Source: an uncultured Draconibacterium sp.
GTDB lineage: Bacteria; Bacteroidota; Bacteroidia; Bacteroidales; Prolixibacteraceae
Direction: 5' to 3'
DNA: 64,000 bases
Assembly (NCBI RefSeq): GCF_963675065.1
Contig: NZ_OY775905.1
Location: 1,554,756 to 1,618,755 of the forward strand
Shown: positions 27,889 through 36,930 of the stretch, one piece after another
How positions within the stretch are numbered: the first letter of the stretch is position 1
Layout: each line of letters opens with the position of its first letter
Notes under the pieces: model-generated
Told to the model about the DNA's origin: nothing
What the model saw: the letters and a program-made list of their open reading frames with translations, nothing else
The model's database searches: none
Made by a program: the position numbers and the translations under genes

Positions 27889-29646
27889 ATGAAAAGATTA
27901 AATATAATTCTAATAATGTTGGCGCTTATTGGAGGCTTTACAGCCTGCAATGAAGAACTCAATGTTGTGAACCCGAATAATCAAACAACATATGATTTCG
28001 GGAATACAGAACCGGAACTTCAGGAGGCTATTATTGCCTGCTACAACCGCATACGCCTCGAAGGTACTTATGCCCGTGTTGGTTATACTTTAGATGCTGT
28101 ACGTGGCGACGAAGTTTGGAACTCATCTCAGCAGTGGTATTTAGACTACGACAACCTTAACTCTCCGGGAACAATCGGAATCGGTGACGAGTGGCCCTGG
28201 CGCGACAACTATCATGTGGTAAACCGCACCAACTTTGTATTATCGAAAGTTGATGAAATTGATTTGTCGGATGATGCATATAACGAGATTAAAGGACAAG
28301 CTTTGTTCCTGAGATCTTTGGCTTACTATGCTTTGGCTACGTATTACCAAACTGTTCCTTTAATTACAGATTATGCTTCGTATTCAGACATTAACACCAT
28401 GTATGCAGCAAACAACACGCAAGACGAAGTGTTCGACCAAATTGAGGCTGACTTTGCCGAAGCGATGAATATTTTGCCATCGCGCGATGAAGGTGGCGAG
28501 TGGGCCGGAGGTCGTGCTACATGTGGTGCTGCTGCCGGATATTTGGCTCGTACATTGATGTTCCGTCATAAATTTAACGAAGCTTATACGGTACTGAAAG
28601 ACATTATTGCCGGTAAATACGGGCATTATGAATTGACTGCCGACTATGGAGACAACTTTAAAGAAGATACAGAAAACAACGCAGAGAGTCTTTTCGAAGT
28701 TCAATTTTTAGACTTTGGTACGGGTGGAACTGACGAAGAGTGGACTCCTGTAAACATTAGTTCGGAAGCAAGCCAGGGACACGCAGTAGAAAGTAACTTT
28801 GCCTCTCAGGAGTTGGGGAGCTGGGGCGACCTGGCAGGTTCTCCATGGTTGTACAACCTTTTTAGAGCAGAGAATTGTACTGATGGCCGACTGGATCCTC
28901 GTTTATACTGGACACTGGTAACTTACGAACCGGAATATGGTACATATACCGGATTAAAAACTGCGGCATATCCAAATGGAGATCCTCGTAGTAATACCAT
29001 TTATCAGCAAGAAATTACTGAGACTCCGCTATCAAACAATGCACAGGGTGGTATCTCGATTGCGAAATTCACAAATGCGAGAAACAACATCTACAGTTCA
29101 ATTACAAACGGATTGCACTGTGGTGTAAACCTGCGCCTAATGCGTTACAGCGATGTATTATTGCGTGCGGCAGAATGCGAAAATGAAATCAATGGCCCAA
29201 CACAAACAGCTATCGATTACATTAACGAAGTGCGTCGTCGTGTTGCGCTTGAAGATCTTCAGGTCTCCGATTTCCCGTCAGCTGATGTGCTGTTCGAACA
29301 AATCGCAAACGTTGAGCGCCCTAAAGAATTCGGTTGCGAGAACGGACGAGGTATCGACCTGCTTCGCTGGGGATTCTTCTACGATACTGACCGTTTGAAT
29401 CAGTTGGTTGAACATGGTTATTATAAGCGTGATGGTACAGCTTCAACAGAACCACTTACCGCTGAAAATGCCGACGATTCATCGTTCAAGTATTACTATA
29501 AAGGACATGAATATTTTCCAATATTTCAATCTACTTTGAATGCCAACCCTAATCTTGTGGGCAACTCGGCAAATAAGAACGAGGATAACGGACCTGTTTT
29601 CTTTGAAAAAGGGTACACTGTTCGTCCTGTTGTTGATTTGAATTAG
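27889..29646 (+). CDS. SusD-like glycan-binding lipoprotein of the arabinan locus
   Basis: A 585-residue SusD homologue that caps the preceding SusC. Lipoprotein signal with Cys20 (LIGGFTAC). Typical segments: EIKGQALFLRSLAYYALATYY with VPLIT, a TPR-like helix set in the middle, LMRYSDVLLRAAE, and the C-terminal ERPKEFGCENGRGIDLLRWG and YFPIFQSTLNANPN. It lies between susC and the first arabinanase gene in the same transcription unit. Confidence 0.95.
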   Translation: MKRLNIILIMLALIGGFTACNEELNVVNPNNQTTYDFGNTEPELQEAIIACYNRIRLEGTYARVGYTLDAVRGDEVWNSSQQWYLDYDNLNSPGTIGIGDEWPWRDNYHVVNRTNFVLSKVDEIDLSDDAYNEIKGQALFLRSLAYYALATYYQTVPLITDYASYSDINTMYAANNTQDEVFDQIEADFAEAMNILPSRDEGGEWAGGRATCGAAAGYLARTLMFRHKFNEAYTVLKDIIAGKYGHYELTADYGDNFKEDTENNAESLFEVQFLDFGTGGTDEEWTPVNISSEASQGHAVESNFASQELGSWGDLAGSPWLYNLFRAENCTDGRLDPRLYWTLVTYEPEYGTYTGLKTAAYPNGDPRSNTIYQQEITETPLSNNAQGGISIAKFTNARNNIYSSITNGLHCGVNLRLMRYSDVLLRAAECENEINGPTQTAIDYINEVRRRVALEDLQVSDFPSADVLFEQIANVERPKEFGCENGRGIDLLRWGFFYDTDRLNQLVEHGYYKRDGTASTEPLTAENADDSSFKYYYKGHEYFPIFQSTLNANPNLVGNSANKNEDNGPVFFEKGYTVRPVVDLN

Positions 29647-29733
29647 GAAACATTCGCAAGAAACAGAGACTTCCTTGTCGGCGTACCTTTCGTACTCCGA
29701 TAAGGAGGTTATTTAATCAAAAACAAATTTGAA

Positions 29734-31425
29734 ATGAAACTTAGGTATTTACTGATTTTATTTATCAGCATTACTGCTCTATCGATTGGAGGATGCAGTG
29801 ACGATGATTCAGGACCAACAGGCATAACGACAAAGCCTGAAGATCCGGATGATAATACTGATCCCGATATAGATTTTACCATTCCATCATATCCCGACGA
29901 CTATTCAGCAATAGCATCGTGGGACAACCGCGATGAGTGGAACCTGGCCAATGTACACGATCCGTCGGTTGCCTACTACAACGGATATTACTACATGTAT
30001 GCTACCGATGCTTCGTATGGTAATGCTCATGAAGGACACGGACATTTTCAGGGAAAACGTTCAACCGATCTGGTAAACTGGGAATGGGTAGGCGGACCTT
30101 TTAATGACGCACCCTCCTGGGTAGCTGATTCACTTAACGCCATTCGTTCGCGCATGGATCTCGATGCCATTGCGAATGAAGACATAGTTTACGGTTATTG
30201 GGCACCGGTAGTACGCCGTGTTAACGCTGGAGGACAAGAGATCTTGCGTATGTACTATAGCATAGTTATCCACAACTACATCAAAACCGGAAAACCAACC
30301 TTTGAAAGCTTTGATGGAAGCTGGACTGAACGTGCCTTTATAGGCATGTGCGAATCGACCGATCCGGCAGGAGCAGTATGGGAAGACAAAGGTTTTGTTA
30401 CAACTTCATCATCAGATCGTGGTTTAGACTACAGTCGTGCCAGTACCTCGGATTGGAGTGGTTATTTCTACTACAACGCCATTGATCCAACTTACATCGT
30501 ATCACCCGAAGGAAATCATTATCTAATACATGGCTCGTGGCACAGCGGCTTCGCTCTTTTGCAGGTAGATGTAACAACAGGAAAACCGTTGAACACACTT
30601 GGCAACCCCTGGGCTGACAATGTTGGTGAACTGAAAGAAAGATATGGAGTGAGAGTCGGTACACGTTCGATTGGATCGCGCTGGCAAGCCAGCGAAGCCC
30701 CGGAGGTTATTTACAAAGATGGCTACTACTATTTGTTTATGGCTTACGATGGCCTTGATGTACCTTACAACACGCGAGTGGTTCGAAGCGAAAACATTGA
30801 AGGACCATATTACGATATTACCGGGCGTAACTTTACCAACGGTCAAGGAGACAGTTACCCGATAGTAACTCATCCATACAAATTCAATCTTAGCAATGGA
30901 TGGGTAGGAATAGCACACTGCTGTATATTCCAAAAAGAAAATACCGACGAATGGTTCTATATGTCACAGGGGCGACTGCCCGTAAACGTTGGTGGCAACC
31001 CTTACTCCAATGCCATTATGATGGGACACGTACGTCGTATCGTTTGGTGTCCGGCCTCTGTAAACGAACCCAATAACCTGTGGCCTATTGCATTACCCGA
31101 ACGATATGCCGGTGTACCTGAAGAATACGGTACAATTACCGAAGACGAGCTGATAGGAACATGGGAGCATATAAATCTGAGTTACCAATTTGCTCATCAA
31201 GATGGCGCTACCGGTCTCACCCTTAAATCAGATGGTACTATGACTGGTGCACTGACAGGCAACTGGAGTTACGATGAGTCGAAAAAACAACTAACACTCG
31301 GTAATGTTATTGTTTGCGTTGAACGCGAAGTAGACTGGGAAGCCACACCACGCCGTGTTACGCTGGTGTATGCCGGAACGGAGAAAAACCTGAACGCGAC
31401 CTATTGGGGCAAAAAATCTAAATAA
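29734..31425 (+). CDS. GH43 endo-alpha-1,5-L-arabinanase lipoprotein (two-domain)
   Basis: A 563-residue lipoprotein (LSIGGC, Cys21) with a short acidic linker, so probably surface-exposed. The GH43 five-bladed propeller carries the three expected acids: base D76 (NVHDPS), pKa modulator D251 (NAIDPT) and acid E321 (ASEAPE). The N-terminal CW-type region, GIGNP-type loops and C-terminal domain (about 470-563, ELIGTWEHINLSY... TGNWSYD) match bacterial endo-arabinanases with the lipocalin-like GH43 C-terminal domain, as in B. thetaiotaomicron BT0360/BT0367-like enzymes. It should cut the arabinan backbone before import. The stop overlaps the next start by one base (TAATG). Confidence 0.9.
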   Translation: MKLRYLLILFISITALSIGGCSDDDSGPTGITTKPEDPDDNTDPDIDFTIPSYPDDYSAIASWDNRDEWNLANVHDPSVAYYNGYYYMYATDASYGNAHEGHGHFQGKRSTDLVNWEWVGGPFNDAPSWVADSLNAIRSRMDLDAIANEDIVYGYWAPVVRRVNAGGQEILRMYYSIVIHNYIKTGKPTFESFDGSWTERAFIGMCESTDPAGAVWEDKGFVTTSSSDRGLDYSRASTSDWSGYFYYNAIDPTYIVSPEGNHYLIHGSWHSGFALLQVDVTTGKPLNTLGNPWADNVGELKERYGVRVGTRSIGSRWQASEAPEVIYKDGYYYLFMAYDGLDVPYNTRVVRSENIEGPYYDITGRNFTNGQGDSYPIVTHPYKFNLSNGWVGIAHCCIFQKENTDEWFYMSQGRLPVNVGGNPYSNAIMMGHVRRIVWCPASVNEPNNLWPIALPERYAGVPEEYGTITEDELIGTWEHINLSYQFAHQDGATGLTLKSDGTMTGALTGNWSYDESKKQLTLGNVIVCVEREVDWEATPRRVTLVYAGTEKNLNATYWGKKSK

Positions 31426-32423
31426 TGAAATCAACAGTAAACATATTGGCTGTGTGTCTTTTGAGTTCAGTTCTTTGGAATTGCTCTTCGGAAAAAAAGG
31501 AAAAAACACAAGCTCCGGCCAATACTTCTGTAAAAGAAGTTAAAATAAATAATCCCATTATTACAGATAAGTTCACGGCAGATCCGGCAGCACTGGTTTA
31601 CAACGATACCGTGTACTTGTACGCAGGACACGATGAAGCACCTGATGATTTCAACTTTTACCGTATGAACGAATGGTTGGTGTATTCCTCTTCCGACATG
31701 GTTAACTGGGAAGAACATCCGGTTCCGTTAAAACCTGCCGATTTTGAATGGGCTGCACACAGTGCCTGGGCTGCCCAGGTAATCGAACGCAATGGAAAAT
31801 TTTACTGGTATGTTACGGTTGAACACGGAAGTATTCCAGGCAAATCGATTGGAGTAGCTGTTGCAGACAGTCCGGTTGGTCCGTTTAAAGATGCATTAGG
31901 AAAAGCGTTAATAACAAACGATATGACCACTGATAAAACGCAGATCAGCTGGGACGATATCGATCCGACGGTTTACATCGACGACGATGGCCAGGCTTAC
32001 CTGTATTGGGGAAATACGGCTTGTTACTGGGCAAAACTTAAAGACAATATGATTGAGCTTGATGGAGAGATCCACTCCGTCGACCTTCCTAATTTTACCG
32101 AAGCTCCATGGATTCATAAACGTGGCGACTGGTATTACCTGTCATACGCCTATCAGTTTCCCGAGAAAACCGCTTATGCCATGAGTAAGTCGATTACCGG
32201 CCCATGGGAATACAAAGGCATTTTAAACGAATTGGCCGGCAATTCAAATACAAACCATCAGGCTATCATCGAATTTAATAATCAGTGGTATTTTATTTAT
32301 CACACCGGTGGTATTCAACCCAACGGCGGAAGTTTTCGCCGGTCGGTTTGTATCGACGAACTACATTATAACCCGGATGGTACAATGAAACGGGTAATTA
32401 TGACATCTGAAGGAATTCAATAA
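31425..32423 (+). CDS. GH43 lipoprotein, probable alpha-L-arabinofuranosidase or exo-acting enzyme
   Basis: A 332-residue single-domain GH43 protein. Lipoprotein signal (VLWNC, Cys20). Catalytic acids are in place: D53 (TADPAA), D180 (DDIDPT) and E226 (FTEAPW). Length and the motifs YLYAGHDE and GNTACYWAKL resemble the GH43 members annotated as arabinofuranosidase/xylosidase, which trim side chains or chain ends. It is translationally coupled to the endo-arabinanase gene and followed after 9 bases by another GH43 gene. The linkage it cuts cannot be decided by eye. Confidence 0.88.
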   Translation: MKSTVNILAVCLLSSVLWNCSSEKKEKTQAPANTSVKEVKINNPIITDKFTADPAALVYNDTVYLYAGHDEAPDDFNFYRMNEWLVYSSSDMVNWEEHPVPLKPADFEWAAHSAWAAQVIERNGKFYWYVTVEHGSIPGKSIGVAVADSPVGPFKDALGKALITNDMTTDKTQISWDDIDPTVYIDDDGQAYLYWGNTACYWAKLKDNMIELDGEIHSVDLPNFTEAPWIHKRGDWYYLSYAYQFPEKTAYAMSKSITGPWEYKGILNELAGNSNTNHQAIIEFNNQWYFIYHTGGIQPNGGSFRRSVCIDELHYNPDGTMKRVIMTSEGIQ

Positions 32424-32432
32424 TCAAATCAA

Positions 32433-33410
32433 ATGAAGCAATCAATTTTCATCATATTAGCTCTGCTCCTTTTTTCAGGAAAAGTGTTTTCGCAAATCTT
32501 TGTTCACGATCCGGTTATAGCACAACAAAACGATAAATACTATTTGTTTTGCACAGGATTGGGAATAACGATTTGGTCGTCGCCAGATATGGAAAACTGG
32601 ACAAATGAAGGCCGCGTTTTTGAAAAAACCCCGCAATGGGTTTCGGAAACACTTGACGACTTTGCAGGGCACATGTGGGCTCCCGACATTATTTACAATA
32701 ATGGTCAGTATTATTTATATTATTCCGTATCAGCATTTGGTAAAAATACCTCGTGCATTGGTGTTGCTACAAACAGCACCCTCAATCCTGAAGACCCTGA
32801 TTATAGGTGGGTTGATCACGGAGTAGTTATTCAATCCGTACCGGATAGAGATGACTGGAATGCCATCGATCCGGCTATTGCTTTTGATGATGACGGACAA
32901 CCATGGATGGCGTTTGGTTCGTTTTGGAATGGCTTAAAATTGGTAAAATTAAATGACGACCTTATAACCATTGCGCAGCCCGAGGAATGGCACGCTATTG
33001 CAAAACGACCGAGAGGTTTTAATATTGAAGAAGCAGATGCAGGTGATGGTGCAATAGAAGCACCGTTTATCTTCAAACAGAATGGGTATTACTACCTTTT
33101 TGTTTCTTTCGATTATTGTTGCCGTGGAGCCGAAAGCAACTATAAAATTATGGTCGGTCGCGCAAAAAACATCGAGGGCCCTTATTTCGATAAAAATGGA
33201 AAATCAATGCTAAACGGTGGAGGGTCGCTGGTACTTAAAGGCAACGAAAACTGGTACGGCATTGGGCATAATGCCGCCTATACTTTTAATGGGAAAGACT
33301 ATTTAGTTTGTCATGGCTACGATGCCCACGACAATGCAAGACAAAAACTGATTATTAGGGAAATAAACTGGGACAAAGACAAGTGGCCAGTAGTTGATCA
33401 AACGAAATAA
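32433..33410 (+). CDS. GH43 arabinanase (Arb43A-like, subfamily 5)
   Basis: A 325-residue secreted enzyme with signal peptide ending near VFSQ. The sequence follows Cellvibrio japonicus Arb43A closely: VHDPV (base D26), HMWAPDI, YYSVSAFGKNTS, NAIDPA (D146), GSFWNGLKL, IEAPF (acid E209), CCRG and GGGSL. Arb43A-type enzymes act on alpha-1,5-arabinan in endo or exo fashion. With no lipobox it is likely periplasmic, degrading imported arabino-oligosaccharides while the lipoprotein arabinanase acts outside. The next gene starts 11 bases downstream. Confidence 0.93.
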   Translation: MKQSIFIILALLLFSGKVFSQIFVHDPVIAQQNDKYYLFCTGLGITIWSSPDMENWTNEGRVFEKTPQWVSETLDDFAGHMWAPDIIYNNGQYYLYYSVSAFGKNTSCIGVATNSTLNPEDPDYRWVDHGVVIQSVPDRDDWNAIDPAIAFDDDGQPWMAFGSFWNGLKLVKLNDDLITIAQPEEWHAIAKRPRGFNIEEADAGDGAIEAPFIFKQNGYYYLFVSFDYCCRGAESNYKIMVGRAKNIEGPYFDKNGKSMLNGGGSLVLKGNENWYGIGHNAAYTFNGKDYLVCHGYDAHDNARQKLIIREINWDKDKWPVVDQTK

Positions 33411-33421
33411 CAATTTATCAA

Positions 33422-35023
33422 ATGACCAACCAATTAAAACTTATAAACTTATTTGTGATGATAATAGCAACATTGCTTTCTGGAAAATTATCAGCGCAGA
33501 AAAATGCACGAATAAAAATTGATATCGATCGTCAAATCGGAACTATCAACGAAAATATCTACGGTAATTTTGTTGAGCACCTGGGCCGCTGCGTGTACGG
33601 CGGTATTTATGATCCTGATTCGCCACTTTCTGATGAAAGCGGAATCCGTACTGATGTGCTGGAAGCAGCCAAAGGTCTGAATATTCCTTTAACACGCTAT
33701 CCCGGAGGAAACTTTGTATCTAACTACCATTGGAAAGATGGTGTAGGCCCAAAAGAAGAACGTCCACCACGGATGGAACTTGCCTGGGAACGCCTTGAAA
33801 CCAACGAATTTGGAACTAACGAGTTTATCGACTTTGCTAAAAAACTGGGCACCGAACCCTACTTTGCCGTAAACCTGGGAACAGGAACCATTAAAGAGGC
33901 TCAGGAATGGGTTGAATACTGCAATGTTAAAGAAGGTCCTTACTACGCCGAATTGAGAAAGAAACATGGCTACCCGGAACCACACAACATAAAATACTGG
34001 AGTTTGGGTAACGAAATGGACGGCTTCTGGCAAATGGGACATTTGAATGCTGAAGACTACAGCAAAAAAGCCCGCGAAGCCGCCAAACTGATGAAATTAA
34101 CTGATCCCGGCATCGAACTGATTGTGGCAGGTGCATCAAATTTCAGGCCCGGTAGCGATCCGCACGAATGGAATGCAACGGTTTTGGCCGAATTAAGGGA
34201 TGTGATTGATTACATTGCACTGCACATGTACGTTGGTAATCACCAGGACAATTATTATAATTTCGTTTCATCGCCGCTTGTTTTAGAAGAACGCACGCAG
34301 GTAGTGAAAGGAATGATTCAGCGCGAAATGGAAAAAGCTGATCGTGGTGATCGCGATCCGATTTACATTGCCTGGGACGAATACAATATTTGGTACCGTT
34401 GGCGCCAGGACGAAACCATGTCTGGCGAACGTGCGTTGGAAGAGCGTTACAACCTGGAAGATGCATTGGTAATTGCAGGATTCCTAAATGCGTTTATACG
34501 TAACGCTGACATTGTTAAGATGGCCAATATGGCTCAATTGGTAAATGTTATAGCACCAATTTTTGCCGAAAAAGATGGGATGTTCAAACAAACCATTTAT
34601 TACCCGCTGCAACTTTTTGCCAACAACATGTTTGGCACGGCACTCGACGTTTACGTAGACTGCGAAACCTATGATACCGACGAATTTTTCCTGGGCCTGG
34701 CAGAACAAAGCACGCAGCAAAGTAACGTCCCCTACCTCGATGTATCTGCAGCTTACCAGGATGGCGAAGTAGTAATTGGAGTTATTAATCGCCACCTCGA
34801 TAAAACAATTTCTACTGATATTATATCGCAGGAAGGTATGTTCGACGGAGAATTTGAAGTGTACGAAGTAAATGGACCCGACATAAAAGCTGAAAACGAT
34901 TTTGACAAAACAAATGTAAAAACTGAAAAAAAAGACACGGTTAAACTAAAGAGACAACAACAGTTTACTTACAATTTTCCGCCACACTCATTTACTTTAC
35001 TCAAAGGAAAAATTGAAAAGTAA
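33422..35023 (+). CDS. GH51 alpha-L-arabinofuranosidase (first copy)
   Basis: A 533-residue exo-enzyme that removes alpha-linked L-arabinofuranose. It begins with a signal peptide (LLSGKLSAQ), then the GH51 barrel with RYPGGNFVSNYHWKDG, acid/base E198 (SLGNEMDG) and nucleophile E320 (WDEYN), and a C-terminal beta-sandwich (about 430-530). It differs clearly from the following GH51 protein (for example GNEMDGFW against GNENWG), so the two may differ in linkage or chain-length preference. It sits in the arabinan operon directly after the GH43 genes. Confidence 0.95.
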   Translation: MTNQLKLINLFVMIIATLLSGKLSAQKNARIKIDIDRQIGTINENIYGNFVEHLGRCVYGGIYDPDSPLSDESGIRTDVLEAAKGLNIPLTRYPGGNFVSNYHWKDGVGPKEERPPRMELAWERLETNEFGTNEFIDFAKKLGTEPYFAVNLGTGTIKEAQEWVEYCNVKEGPYYAELRKKHGYPEPHNIKYWSLGNEMDGFWQMGHLNAEDYSKKAREAAKLMKLTDPGIELIVAGASNFRPGSDPHEWNATVLAELRDVIDYIALHMYVGNHQDNYYNFVSSPLVLEERTQVVKGMIQREMEKADRGDRDPIYIAWDEYNIWYRWRQDETMSGERALEERYNLEDALVIAGFLNAFIRNADIVKMANMAQLVNVIAPIFAEKDGMFKQTIYYPLQLFANNMFGTALDVYVDCETYDTDEFFLGLAEQSTQQSNVPYLDVSAAYQDGEVVIGVINRHLDKTISTDIISQEGMFDGEFEVYEVNGPDIKAENDFDKTNVKTEKKDTVKLKRQQQFTYNFPPHSFTLLKGKIEK

Positions 35024-35065
35024 TTTTGAAAAAACATATTAAAACAAACATAAAATAGCTGAATC

Positions 35066-36598
35066 ATGTTAAAATTTAAAATCACTTTATTTACTTTTCT
35101 CCTACTTGCGGTTTCGGTGGCTTTTGCACAAAGTACGCTTACGTTGCACACCGATCAGGCAGAAACAAAAATCAACAAAGAAATTTACGGCCACTTTGCC
35201 GAGCACCTTGGCCGCTGTATTTACGGTGGAATTTACGTTGGAGAGAATTCAGATATCTCGAATACCCGTGGTTTCCGCGACGATGTAATTGTTGCACTTC
35301 AGGATATGGATATTCCGGTACTGCGCTGGCCCGGAGGATGTTTTGGAGATACCTACCATTGGAAAGACGGAATTGGACCACGCGAAGACCGCCCTTCAAT
35401 GGTGAATATTCACTGGGGTGGTGTTACCGAAGACAACAGCTTTGGAACACATGAATTCCTCGATTTTTGTGATATAATTGGCGCCGAACCATACATCAAT
35501 ATTAATGTTGGATCGGGAACAGTTCGGGAAGCCTCAGAGTGGGTAGAATACGTTACTTCGTCGAACGTTAGCCCAATGACCGACCTGCGTAAAAAGAATG
35601 GTCGTGAAGAGCCATGGGATGTAAAATACTGGGGAATTGGTAACGAAAACTGGGGATGTGGTGGAAACATGACTCCGGAATATTATTCTGATTTATACAA
35701 TCGTTTTGCCAGCTACTGCGGTGGTGCCGAATATAAAATTGCCGGTGGACCTAATGTTGCCGATTACAACTGGATGGAAGTGCTAATGCAAAAAACCATG
35801 CGTCATCCTCACCTTGTTCAGGGAGTTTCGTTGCACGCATACACTTTTACCAATGCATGGGAAGACAAAGGACATGCTACCGATTTTGGTGAAAAAGAGT
35901 GGATATCGGTATTAAATAATACCTTGAACATGGAAACACTGGTTAACCGTCATTCAACCATTATGGACAAATACGATCCGGCCAAACGTGTTGGTTTAAT
36001 CGTTGACGAGTGGGGTAACTGGTTCAATGTTGAAGAAGGAACAAACCCGGGCTTCCTGTATCAGCAAAACACTTTACGCGATGCATTGGTAGCCGGTATA
36101 AACCTGAATATTTTTAACAACCACGCCGACCGCGTTAAGATGAGCAACATCGCACAAACTGTAAACGTTTTGCAATCGGTTATTCTTACCAAAGACGACG
36201 AAATGGTGCTAACACCAACTTACTACGTATTTAAAATGTATAGCGTTCACCAGGATGCGATGCTTATTCCTGCAAACCTGAAAACAGGAAAATATGAAGC
36301 AGATGGAAAATCAGTTCCGAATGTACATGCATCTGCTTCAACTAAAGATGGTGTGGTTTCAATTACGCTTTGTAACCTGAATCCGAACAAAAGTGAATCG
36401 GTTGAGATAGAAGTAACCGGCGATGCATTTGCTTCAGCAAACGGACAGATCATCACTTCGGACAAAATGAACAACTATAACGATTTTGGCAAAAAGGAAA
36501 CAGTAACATTAAAAGACTTTAATGTTGCCAAACCAAAAAACGGTAAATTAACTGTAGAGCTACCATCAAAATCAGTTGTTTTAGTACAATTACAATAA
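35066..36598 (+). CDS. GH51 alpha-L-arabinofuranosidase (second copy)
   Basis: A 510-residue secreted GH51 enzyme. Signal peptide ends near AFAQ; RWPGGCFGDTYHWKDG, acid/base E194 (GIGNENWG) and nucleophile E315 (VDEWGNW) are present, with the C-terminal beta-sandwich after residue 420. The GNENWG / VDEWG form is the more common GH51 type acting on alpha-1,2, 1,3 or 1,5-linked arabinofuranose. It is the last gene of the operon: a strong terminator follows 22 bases after the stop. Confidence 0.95.
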   Translation: MLKFKITLFTFLLLAVSVAFAQSTLTLHTDQAETKINKEIYGHFAEHLGRCIYGGIYVGENSDISNTRGFRDDVIVALQDMDIPVLRWPGGCFGDTYHWKDGIGPREDRPSMVNIHWGGVTEDNSFGTHEFLDFCDIIGAEPYININVGSGTVREASEWVEYVTSSNVSPMTDLRKKNGREEPWDVKYWGIGNENWGCGGNMTPEYYSDLYNRFASYCGGAEYKIAGGPNVADYNWMEVLMQKTMRHPHLVQGVSLHAYTFTNAWEDKGHATDFGEKEWISVLNNTLNMETLVNRHSTIMDKYDPAKRVGLIVDEWGNWFNVEEGTNPGFLYQQNTLRDALVAGINLNIFNNHADRVKMSNIAQTVNVLQSVILTKDDEMVLTPTYYVFKMYSVHQDAMLIPANLKTGKYEADGKSVPNVHASASTKDGVVSITLCNLNPNKSESVEIEVTGDAFASANGQIITSDKMNNYNDFGKKETVTLKDFNVAKPKNGKLTVELPSKSVVLVQLQ

Positions 36599-36620
36599 GC
36601 GATTATCGTATTATAAAATA

Positions 36621-36650
36621 GAAAAGGAAGCAAGTTGCTTCCTTTTTTTA
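36621..36650 (+). terminator. Terminator of the arabinan operon
   Basis: GAAAAGGAAGCAA and its mirror TTGCTTCC form a tight hairpin (arms GGAAGCAA/TTGCTTCC) followed by seven T. It ends the HTCS-driven unit after the second GH51 gene. Confidence 0.9.
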
Positions 36651-36832
36651 TGCCCGAAAGAATGTGATTAGTTTTAGTTGTCTTTTGAATTTTAATTATC
36701 CGGAGAACTTCTGAATAAAGCCCGAACAAAACAAATGCAAAACTTAGGTTTTTGATTCTACTTCTCATTTCCGCCAAAAAAAATTGGTTTTGCACGATGT
36801 TTTACACTGCCCAAAAACATTAGAACTTTATT

Positions 36833-36909
36833 TTGTATCTTATACAATAAGCACTAGTTTCGCACATCAAACTTAATTTTTATAACTTGTTCTAACAAGA
36901 TATTACAAC
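36833..36909 (+). promoter_or_regulatory. Two palindromes upstream of the separate GH43 gene
   Basis: TTGTATCTTATACAA (36833-36847) has perfect 6-base arms and a 3-base centre; CTTGTTCTAACAAG (36896-36909) has perfect 6-base arms and a 2-base centre. Both lie in the 280-base gap between the operon terminator and the GH43 gene at 36931, the second only 21 bases from the start codon. They look like binding sites for dimeric regulators and suggest that this gene has its own control. The rest of the gap shows nothing recognisable. Confidence 0.35.
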
Positions 36910-36930
36910 CAACTAAAATTAATTACGACT

